Assembly (NCBI GenBank): GCA_003152145.1
Contig: PLZL01000281.1
Coordinates: 2,655-8,747, forward strand
Direction: 5' to 3'
Length of the DNA stretch: 6,093 nt
Source: Limisphaerales bacterium
GTDB taxonomy: Bacteria; Verrucomicrobiota; Verrucomicrobiae; Limisphaerales; UBA11358
Made by a program: the position numbers and the translations under genes. Position 1 is the first letter of the stretch. Every line of letters starts with the position of its first letter. Below, one piece after another: positions 1 through 5,454 of the stretch. The notes below the pieces were generated by a model. It saw only the letters and a list, made by a program, of their open reading frames with translations. It was not told where the DNA came from and made no database searches.

Positions 1-2618
1 AAAATTATCCGCTGGCCTACCTGCCGTTTCCCTTTCTCGTCTGGGGTGCGCTGCGATTTGGCCAGCGTGGCGCAACTGCCGGAACTTTGCTGGTGTCGGT
101 GCTCGCCATCTATTCACTTCTCCAGGGCATCGGGCCGTTCGTGACCAATACCGAGACGGATAGTCTGATGCTGATCGGCAGTTACATCGGGATTCTGGCG
201 GTCACCAACATGCTGCTGGCGGCCGCCGCCGCCGAACGCCGTGCCGCCGAACACGCCGTGTCGGAAAGTGAAAAACGTTTTCGCGCGGTGGTGGAAGACC
301 AGACGGATTTGATTTGCCGGTTCAAGCCGGACGGCCTGCTCACTTTTGTCAATGATGCGTTCTGTCGCTTCCATGGCAAAAGCAGCGGGGAGCTGATCGG
401 AACAAACTTTTTTCAAACCCTTTCTGAAGAGGATGCCGCCATTCCTTTAAGCTACATCAATTCACTGCCGCCGGATGAGCCGGTGGTTTCGTTCGACCAT
501 CGCCTGCATGCGCCGGACGAAGTGGTTGTCTGGCATCAATACCGTGTCCGGCGTCTGTTTCAGGAAAAAGGCGACACGCGGGAGTTTCAGGCGGTGATTC
601 AAGACATCACCCAGCGCAAGCAATCCGAGCAGGCCTTGCGCGCGAGCGAGGAAAAATATCGTTCACTCATCGATCATATCCCGGACGTGGTCTGGACGGC
701 GGATTCAAACCGGGATTTGATTTATATCAGCGGCAACGCCGTCAAGGTGCTGGGTTACAGTTCGCAAGAACTCCTCGGCGGACAACTGTGGCTGGATCGG
801 ATTCATCCCGAAGACTCGGCGCGCGTCGGGCAGGCTTATCAGAAACTTTTTTCCGAGGGCGAAAAATTCGACGTGGAATACCGCATCTGCCAGAAGGACG
901 GCGGGTGGATTTGGCTGCACAACCGCTCACTCGTCACGCGCCCGGGCGAGGGAATCATGTGTGCCGACGGCATTTTCAAGGACATCACGCAGCGCCGTCT
1001 GACCGAAGCCGCCATCCAGCAGACCAAGGACGCCGCCGAAGCCGCGAATCTCGCCAAGAGCCAGTTCCTCGCCAACATGAGCCACGAGTTGCGCACACCG
1101 CTCAACGCCATCATCGGCTTTTCAGAAATCCTCTCCGACCAAACTTTTGGCGACCTGAACGACCGGCAGCTCAAATACAGCAACAACATCCTCAACAGCG
1201 GGCGCCACCTGCTCCAGCTCATCAACGATATTCTCGATCTGGCCAAGGTGGAGGCCGGACGCGTGGAACTGATGCGCAACACGTTCAGCGTTGCCAAAGC
1301 ATTGTCGGAGGTGCAGACCATCGTCAAAACGCTGGCCAACAAAAAACATATCAGCCTCGAATTCGAGCTGGCCCCGGACCTGCCTTCGCTGTTTGCTGAC
1401 GAAGCGAAGTTCAAGCAGGTCATGTATAACCTGCTCAGCAACGCGATCAAGTTCACACCGGACGGCGGAAAAGTATTTGTGACTGCTGGCATCCAAAACA
1501 CAACCCGCGCCGATGCGAGTCCGGCGGATCAGTTTTTACGCGTCGCCGTTACGGACACGGGCATTGGCATCAAGGCGAAAGACCAGGAGCGCGTTTTCAA
1601 GGAGTTCGAGCAAGTGGACTCGTCTTACGGCCGGCAGCAGCAAGGGACCGGGCTGGGGCTGGCATTGACCAAAAGGCTGATCGAGATGCACGGCGGACGC
1701 ATCTGGGTGGAAAGTGAAGGCGTCGAAGGCAAAGGCAGCACCTTCACTTTCTTGATTCTGATTCCAAAGACGGAAGTCGCGCCGACACAACTGACCGACA
1801 AGCCGGATGCGCGCGACGACACCATTCGTCCATTGGTTTTAGTCGTGACGAATGATGACTCCAATCAACAACTGGTTGGCAATTACCTGACGGGTGCGGG
1901 TTACGACGTTGCCGTGGTTTCCGAAACGGCGGCGATGATTGCGGCCTTAAAAGTCCGGCGGCCTTATGCCGTGGTGATTGACCGGAAAATGGGCGGCGCG
2001 GGCCAGTCGCCGGAACAATCCAAATCCGATTTTTCGGAAACGCTCATCCAACACAAGTGCCACTCACGCATCCCGGCCGCAATCCCGCAGGTGATTTTTG
2101 CAGATGACGGGAATGGCCGGCTGGCGTTCAGTTTATTGGGCCGGGAAGGAGCGGTTTCAGGGCGGACGAGTTCCCGTTTGGTGGACGCCATCCGCCAATC
2201 CGACAAAACCATCGGCAAAGAACTCAAAACCGTCCTGGTCATTGATGACGAGCCGGCCATTCTGGAATTGCTGACGAAGACTCTGCTGCAAAAAGGTTTC
2301 AGGATTCTTCGGGCTTCGGACGGCCGGACCGGCGTGGAGTTCGCAACGAAGTATCTGCCTGATGTCATCATTCTGGATTTGAGCATGCCCCAGTTCAGCG
2401 GGACCCAAATCGTCGAACAACTTCGCGCGCACCCCCGCACGAAAAACATTCCCATCCTGGTCAACACCGGCACCGTGCTCAATGAAGAAGAACGCCAGCG
2501 GCTCGCCGGTCATGTGCAGTCCATCACCTCCAAAACGGAACGTGAAAATCTGCTGTCTGAGCTGGAACGCCTTGGCGCGTTGAGTGACGAGGCGGTTGCA
2601 GCCGGAGCGAACTTATGA
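1..2618 (+). CDS. Membrane-bound hybrid histidine kinase, MASE1-PAS-PAS-HisKA-HATPase-REC-REC (5' partial)
   Basis: The reading frame is already open at the left edge (first full codon at base 3), so the start lies outside; 871 residues are visible, numbered here from base 3. Residues 1-75 look like the end of a MASE1 membrane sensor: LAYLPFPFLVWGALRFGQ followed by two hydrophobic segments. Two PAS domains follow (about 86-205 and 214-332), each ending in a DITQR motif. HisKA has the H-box MSHELRTPLN with phospho-acceptor His361. HATPase_c shows the N-box around Asn480, DTGIG at 518 and GTGLGLAL near 548. A first receiver (about 609-735) is degenerate. A second (about 743-855) keeps the acidic pair 748-749, Asp792, Thr822 and Lys844. 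The protein should autophosphorylate at the inner membrane and pass phosphate to its own receiver or to the receivers encoded next. The ligand is unknown. The stop overlaps the next start, indicating translational coupling. Confidence 0.95.
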   Translation, partial: NYPLAYLPFPFLVWGALRFGQRGATAGTLLVSVLAIYSLLQGIGPFVTNTETDSLMLIGSYIGILAVTNMLLAAAAAERRAAEHAVSESEKRFRAVVEDQTDLICRFKPDGLLTFVNDAFCRFHGKSSGELIGTNFFQTLSEEDAAIPLSYINSLPPDEPVVSFDHRLHAPDEVVVWHQYRVRRLFQEKGDTREFQAVIQDITQRKQSEQALRASEEKYRSLIDHIPDVVWTADSNRDLIYISGNAVKVLGYSSQELLGGQLWLDRIHPEDSARVGQAYQKLFSEGEKFDVEYRICQKDGGWIWLHNRSLVTRPGEGIMCADGIFKDITQRRLTEAAIQQTKDAAEAANLAKSQFLANMSHELRTPLNAIIGFSEILSDQTFGDLNDRQLKYSNNILNSGRHLLQLINDILDLAKVEAGRVELMRNTFSVAKALSEVQTIVKTLANKKHISLEFELAPDLPSLFADEAKFKQVMYNLLSNAIKFTPDGGKVFVTAGIQNTTRADASPADQFLRVAVTDTGIGIKAKDQERVFKEFEQVDSSYGRQQQGTGLGLALTKRLIEMHGGRIWVESEGVEGKGSTFTFLILIPKTEVAPTQLTDKPDARDDTIRPLVLVVTNDDSNQQLVGNYLTGAGYDVAVVSETAAMIAALKVRRPYAVVIDRKMGGAGQSPEQSKSDFSETLIQHKCHSRIPAAIPQVIFADDGNGRLAFSLLGREGAVSGRTSSRLVDAIRQSDKTIGKELKTVLVIDDEPAILELLTKTLLQKGFRILRASDGRTGVEFATKYLPDVIILDLSMPQFSGTQIVEQLRAHPRTKNIPILVNTGTVLNEEERQRLAGHVQSITSKTERENLLSELERLGALSDEAVAAGANL
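2604..2607 (+). promoter_or_regulatory. Ribosome binding site of the DivK-like gene
   Basis: GGAG lies inside the last codons of the kinase gene, 7 bases before the ATG at 2615. Together with the ATGA stop/start overlap (2615-2618) this fixes the start of the downstream receiver. Confidence 0.6.
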
Positions 2619-3040
2619 CGGGCAACAGAATACTCATCATCGAGGACAACCAGTTGAACCTTGAGCTGGCCACCGACTTGTTGGAGGCGAACGGCTTTGT
2701 TGTTTCTTCGGCGCAGACGGCTGAAGAAGGGTTACGGATGGCGCGCGAGCTTTTGCCGGACCTCGTGCTGATGGATTTCAGTCTGCCCGGCATGGACGGC
2801 CTGTCCGCGACCAAAAACCTCAAAGCTGATCCGATGACGCGCCACCTGACTGTAATCGGTCTCACCGCCCACGCGATGAGGGGCGACGAGCAAATCGCGC
2901 TGAACGCGGGCTGCGATGGCTATTTGACCAAGCCGATTGACACCCGGACATTCATCGCAACCTTAAAAAAACTCATTGCGTCGGCAGACTTGCGACAAAC
3001 AACAAACACCCCGCTGGAGGAAAAAAATCATGCAAAGTGA
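2615..3040 (+). CDS. Single-domain response regulator, DivK/CheY-like
   Basis: A 141-residue protein that is almost entirely one receiver domain. The acidic pair is Glu10-Asp11 (LIIEDN), the phospho-acceptor is Asp54 in VLMDFSLPGMDG, the switch threonine is Thr84 (GLTAHAM) and the conserved lysine is Lys106 (GYLTKP). The TAHAM and GCDGYLTKPID stretches resemble the DivK type and the receivers of hybrid kinases. There is no output domain; the last 20 or so residues are polar and probably unstructured. It most likely acts as a cytoplasmic phosphate shuttle or allosteric partner between the upstream kinase and another component, possibly the receiver-cyclase encoded next. It overlaps the kinase gene by 4 bases and the cyclase gene by 11, so the three are almost surely one transcript. 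Its partner assignment is inference from gene order. Confidence 0.93.
   Translation: MTGNRILIIEDNQLNLELATDLLEANGFVVSSAQTAEEGLRMARELLPDLVLMDFSLPGMDGLSATKNLKADPMTRHLTVIGLTAHAMRGDEQIALNAGCDGYLTKPIDTRTFIATLKKLIASADLRQTTNTPLEEKNHAK
3016..3020 (+). promoter_or_regulatory. Ribosome binding site of the receiver-cyclase gene
   Basis: GGAGG sits 9 bases before the ATG at 3030. This decides the cyclase start: an in-frame upstream start at 2976 would add 18 basic, non-conserved residues and has no comparable site. Confidence 0.75.
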
Positions 3041-4106
3041 AATCAAAAACATCAAATCCCCGGCCACCGGGACAAAGCATTCCCTCGGCTTCGTGCTCGT
3101 GGTGGACGACGAGGAACAAAACCGCAGTTTGCTGCGTGATCCGCTGGAAGCGCGCGGCTACGAAATCGCAGAGGCCGAAAACGGAATGCAGGCGCTGGAG
3201 AAAATCGCCACCCGCCCGCCCGACGTCATCCTGCTGGATGTAATGATGCCGCAAATGGATGGCTTCGAGGTCTGCCGCCGGTTGAAAACCGATTCGAAGA
3301 CCGCGCACATTCCCATCTTGATGGTGACCGCGCTCTCCGAACGCAAGGAACGGCTGATGGGCATTGCCGTTGGTGCGAATGATTTTTTGAACAAGCCGGT
3401 TGACATCCAGGACGTGACTCTGCGCGTCGGCAATGCCGTCTACACCAAACACCTTCACGACCAATTGCAAGTCGAACAGGAAAAGTCCGAGCGGTTGCTG
3501 CTGAACATTCTGCCGAAGCCCATAGCCGAACGGATGAGAAGGGGGGAAACAAACATCGCCGACAGCTATTCCGATGTCACGGTGCTGATGGCTGATTTGG
3601 TTGGCTTCACCACGTTGTCGGCCCACATCAGCCCGGAGCAGATCGTCCAGTTATTGAATGAGATTTTTTCCGCCTTTGATCTTTTGGTGGGAAAACTCGG
3701 CTTGGATAAAATCAAGACCATCGGCGACGCTTACATGGTGGCGGGCGGCATTTCCTTTCCCCGGCCCGATCATGCCGAAGCCATCGCCCAGCTGGCGATC
3801 AACATGCAGGACGAGATTGAGCGGCTCAATGAGCAGTATGGCATCTCCGTCCGTCTCCGGATTGGCATCTGCTCCGGCCCGGTGGTCGCGGGCGTCATTG
3901 GACGCTGGCGATTCGCCTTCGATCTTTGGGGTGAGACCGTCAATCTCGCCTGCCGCCTGGAATCAACGGGCGAGGCGGGGAAGATTCAAATCGCCGAATC
4001 CACTTACGAACAGTTGAAACACAAATATCAGTTTGAACCGAAGCACGGCATTGACGTCAAGGGGCAGGATCATTTGTCTGCCTACTGGCTCGGCAAACGG
4101 ACATGA
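3030..4106 (+). CDS. Response regulator with class III adenylate cyclase output (REC-CHD)
   Basis: The protein has 358 residues from the ATG at 3030. A receiver occupies about 21-135, with Asp26-Asp27, phospho-acceptor Asp70 (ILLDVMMP), Thr100 and Lys122 (NKP) all present. A helical linker (about 140-180, containing NILPKPIAERM) resembles the transducer element found before many class III cyclase domains. The cyclase domain (about 182-357) has the two metal-binding aspartates, Asp189 (MADLVGFT) and Asp233 (TIGDAYM), plus Asn305 and Arg309 for transition-state binding (TVNLACRLES). The base-selecting positions are Lys229 and Asp298 (FDLWG), the adenylate cyclase pair, so cAMP from ATP is expected. 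One chain holds both halves of the active site, so it should act as a homodimer in the cytosol. Phosphorylation of Asp70, probably through the upstream kinase system, should control activity. It is the last intact gene of the three-gene operon. Confidence 0.94.
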   Translation: MQSEIKNIKSPATGTKHSLGFVLVVDDEEQNRSLLRDPLEARGYEIAEAENGMQALEKIATRPPDVILLDVMMPQMDGFEVCRRLKTDSKTAHIPILMVTALSERKERLMGIAVGANDFLNKPVDIQDVTLRVGNAVYTKHLHDQLQVEQEKSERLLLNILPKPIAERMRRGETNIADSYSDVTVLMADLVGFTTLSAHISPEQIVQLLNEIFSAFDLLVGKLGLDKIKTIGDAYMVAGGISFPRPDHAEAIAQLAINMQDEIERLNEQYGISVRLRIGICSGPVVAGVIGRWRFAFDLWGETVNLACRLESTGEAGKIQIAESTYEQLKHKYQFEPKHGIDVKGQDHLSAYWLGKRT

Positions 4107-4322
4107 CTTTGCGAAACGGCTTCGGGTGGTCGCGGCTTGGCCACCGTTTTTGGCATCGTTGAGCAGCATCAAGGCTGGATCAATGTTCACAGCGAAGTTG
4201 GTCACGGAACCACATTCCACATTTATCTTCCGCAATTGACCAAGATATCCCAGCAAAAACCAGAGCAACCCACATTGAGTGTCATGCGCGGCGGCAATGA
4301 AACAATTAATTTTGCTTGTTGA
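4107..4322 (+). pseudogene. Remnant of a hybrid histidine kinase (end of the ATPase domain)
   Basis: Directly after the cyclase stop and in the same frame, the translation contains GLATVFGIVEQHQGWINV, then VGHGTTFHIYLPQ and, near the end, MRGGNETI. This is the classic tail of a HATPase_c domain (G2 box to last strand) followed by the linker that leads into a C-terminal receiver in many hybrid kinases. Everything upstream (sensor, H-box, N-box, G1 box) is missing and the glycine-rich lid is degenerate (GGRGLATV where GTGLGLATV is expected). No plausible start codon or ribosome binding site precedes it. The frame hits a stop at 4320-4322, just as the receiver should begin in this frame; the receiver continues in the next frame. 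It is best read as a truncated, frameshifted gene rather than a functional small ORF. Confidence 0.8.
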
Positions 4323-4671
4323 AGATGATGCGTCCCTGCGCGCTTCCACGCGCAAAGTCCTGTCGCAACTTGGCTATCGCGTGCTCGAAGCAGTCAACGG
4401 TGTTGAAGCCCTGGAAGTCTGGAAACAGAATTGCGACGGAATCCATCTGTTGCTGACCGATTTGCTCATGCCCGGCGGAATGACCGGGAAAGGTTTGGGC
4501 GAAAGGCTTTTGAAGGAGAACCCAAAATTAAAAGTGATTTATGCGAGCGGTTACAGCGCGGAAGGTGCCGGCAAGGGTTTTCCGCTGGAGGAAGGCGTCA
4601 ACTTTCTTACCAAGCCGTTCCCAGCGCAAAAACTCGCGCAAACCGTCAGGAGTTGCCTGGATAAAATTTGA
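4297..4671 (+). CDS. Single receiver-domain protein, detached C-terminal receiver of a decayed hybrid kinase
   Basis: From the ATG at 4297 the protein has 124 residues and is one complete receiver: Glu9-Asp10-Asp11 (LLVEDD), phospho-acceptor Asp55 (LLLTDLLMPGGMTG), Ser84 at the Thr/Ser switch (IYASGYS) and Lys106 (FLTKPF). The TDLLMPGGMTG and IYASGYSAE stretches are typical of receivers at the C-terminus of hybrid PAS kinases, and the sequence just upstream encodes the matching kinase tail in another frame. A GTG at 4279 would give six more residues, but the extension is not receiver-like. The ribosome binding site is weak (GGCGG at 4290-4294). It may still be translated as a CheY-like protein, since every key residue is intact, or it may be part of a pseudogene spanning 4107-4671. 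Confidence 0.75.
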   Translation: MKQLILLVEDDASLRASTRKVLSQLGYRVLEAVNGVEALEVWKQNCDGIHLLLTDLLMPGGMTGKGLGERLLKENPKLKVIYASGYSAEGAGKGFPLEEGVNFLTKPFPAQKLAQTVRSCLDKI

Positions 4672-4792
4672 CTTCGGTTGTGTTCATTGGCGTCATCCCC
4701 GAAATCTGCTGTAAACGGCGGGCTAAAGCGCCTGTTTTCAGCCCGTCCCGCCGCATGTTAGGGTTACACCCCATAGAGAAGTCCCCGCCCAT
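4646..4792 (-). CDS. Possible small antisense ORF, 48 residues
   Basis: On the minus strand an ATG (complement of 4790-4792) opens a 48-residue frame starting MGGDFSMGCNPN and ending at 4646, overlapping the 3' end of the receiver gene by 26 bases. A perfect AGGAGG (complement of 4803-4808) lies 10 bases before this ATG, the best Shine-Dalgarno match in the intergenic stretch. The residue content (GLKTGALARRLQQ) fits no domain I recognise, and the ORF contains the hairpin at 4719-4745. It may be a chance ORF inside an intergenic repeat element. Confidence 0.2.
   Translation of the reverse strand: MGGDFSMGCNPNMRRDGLKTGALARRLQQISGMTPMNTTEVKFYPGNS
4719..4745. terminator. Hairpin between the receiver and lipoprotein genes, possible terminator
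   Basis: CGGGCT (4719-4724) is the exact reverse complement of AGCCCG (4740-4745), with a 15-base loop in which AAA and TTT can extend the stem past one bulge. There is no T-run on either side, so intrinsic termination is uncertain. It could equally be part of a dispersed palindromic repeat. Confidence 0.35.
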
Positions 4793-4828
4793 CGCGTAAC
4801 GTCCTCCTGAAAGCGATACAAACCAAAT

Positions 4829-5017
4829 ATGAAAAAAATCCTGTTTTTTGCCTGCGTTCTCACCCTCCTCTCCACCACCGGATGTCTTGTTTCGGATGGC
4901 GGACGGCACGAGCACGCGAGCTACGAACGTCATGACGCAGTCATCGTCGGACCTCCAGTAGTCGTGGTGCATGCCCCGGAACTCATCGTGCGCCCGCCGG
5001 AAGTCATCGTGCGGTAA
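4829..5017 (+). CDS. Small predicted lipoprotein with PP-x-VIV repeats
   Basis: A 62-residue protein with a clear export signal: MKK, a hydrophobic stretch to about residue 15, and TTGC with Cys19 as the likely lipidated residue. The lipobox is non-ideal, because Thr rather than Leu precedes the TG, so signal peptidase II cleavage is probable but not certain. The mature part is about 44 residues: a polar, His-rich stretch (GGRHEHASYERHD), then a repetitive tail with VIVGPPV, LIVRPPE and VIVR. The base sequence TCATCGTGCG occurs twice, 21 bases apart (4983 and 5004), so the tail grew by in-frame duplication. The start is the only ATG before the signal; no clear Shine-Dalgarno is seen. It stands alone, with about 160 bases upstream and an inverted repeat at its stop. 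No specific function can be assigned. Confidence 0.7.
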   Translation: MKKILFFACVLTLLSTTGCLVSDGGRHEHASYERHDAVIVGPPVVVVHAPELIVRPPEVIVR

Positions 5018-5037
5018 TCCCGGGCGCCGGCGGATTA
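5015..5037. terminator. Inverted repeat at the lipoprotein stop, weak terminator candidate
   Basis: TAATCC (5015-5020, including the stop codon TAA) pairs with GGATTA (5032-5037) around an 11-base GC-rich loop. No T-run follows, so termination is only a possibility. Confidence 0.25.
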
Positions 5038-5081
5038 ATGGCAGAAGCCGGTAGCCAGACGCTGGATTCATCAGCTCCGGC

Positions 5082-5321
5082 ATGGGTAAAACACCGAATA
5101 GCGGTGGCGCGGTCACCCGGCTTATATTTCAGTCTGTGAAAACGAATTGCCGGAGGAAACCACTGGCGTTTGGCGAGTTCATCACCGCAGCGCACGACGC
5201 CTGGGGTGAACGCCGGGCCAGCGGATTTGTGTGGCTCGCCGTCAAAACACACCAACTCGAGTTTCGAGGACAACACCGCTTCGTGTTTTCCAAGCGGAAT
5301 CTCAATTATCTCCCGTTTTGA
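5082..5321 (+). CDS. Possible small hypothetical ORF, 79 residues
   Basis: An ATG at 5082 opens a 79-residue frame. Its middle (GEFITAAHDAWGERRASGFV, then WLAVKTHQLEFRGQHRFVFS) reads like a real amphipathic protein segment, and by my hand count about 60 percent of third codon positions are G or C, with the middle higher. There is no Shine-Dalgarno before the ATG, no signal peptide and no motif I can name. It could be a decayed gene piece, a small hypothetical protein or chance. An overlapping minus-strand frame (5004-5342) is equally unrecognised. Confidence 0.25.
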   Translation: MGKTPNSGGAVTRLIFQSVKTNCRRKPLAFGEFITAAHDAWGERRASGFVWLAVKTHQLEFRGQHRFVFSKRNLNYLPF

Positions 5322-5334
5322 GGGAACAACCGGG

Positions 5335-5454
5335 ATGACCATGAAGGGTTACGGCATTCATTTGAAATCGGGTTACCGGCAGGAACACGACACGCAGCTT
5401 GCGTTGGACGCCCCGGAGGTTTTCGCCGCAAGGCCCGGAAGGCGGGCGACTTGA
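5335..5454 (+). CDS. Mini-ORF upstream of mlaA, 39 residues, possible leader
   Basis: ATG at 5335 (GAGGG at 5320-5324, 10 bases upstream) opens a 39-residue frame beginning MTMKGYGIHLKSGYRQ. Its TGA (5452-5454) overlaps the proposed TTG start of mlaA (5451-5453). The peptide resembles nothing I know. The overlap suggests it could couple translation into mlaA, but a chance frame of this size is common. Confidence 0.25.
   Translation: MTMKGYGIHLKSGYRQEHDTQLALDAPEVFAARPGRRAT
5437..5442 (+). promoter_or_regulatory. Ribosome binding site supporting a TTG start for mlaA
   Basis: GGAAGG lies 8 bases before TTG 5451. It sits in the loop of a short possible hairpin (GCCC 5433-5436 with GGGC 5444-5447; alternative outer pairing TCGCC 5423-5427 with GGCGA 5445-5449). 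Confidence 0.5.

Noticed and set aside
788..1399. Plus-strand ORF of 203 codons in another frame within the kinase gene
   Set aside because: Arg/Pro/His-rich translation typical of an out-of-frame reading; the true frame holds PAS and HisKA.
839..1501. Long minus-strand ORF (220 codons) opposite the kinase core
   Set aside because: It lies entirely opposite the HisKA/HATPase region, whose plus-strand motifs are unmistakable; the translation shows no domain.
2973..3626. Minus-strand ORF (217 codons) opposite the receiver-cyclase
   Set aside because: It is a shadow of the GC-rich third positions of the cyclase gene; His-rich composition and no motif.
4669..4700. TTGACT at 4669-4674 as a promoter -35 box
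   Set aside because: No acceptable -10 element follows at 16-18 bases; it also contains the receiver gene's stop codon.
5004..5342. Minus-strand ORF of 112 codons between the lipoprotein and mlaA
   Set aside because: No signal peptide, no recognised motif and no convincing ribosome binding site; the plus-strand reading is slightly more protein-like, though neither is secure.
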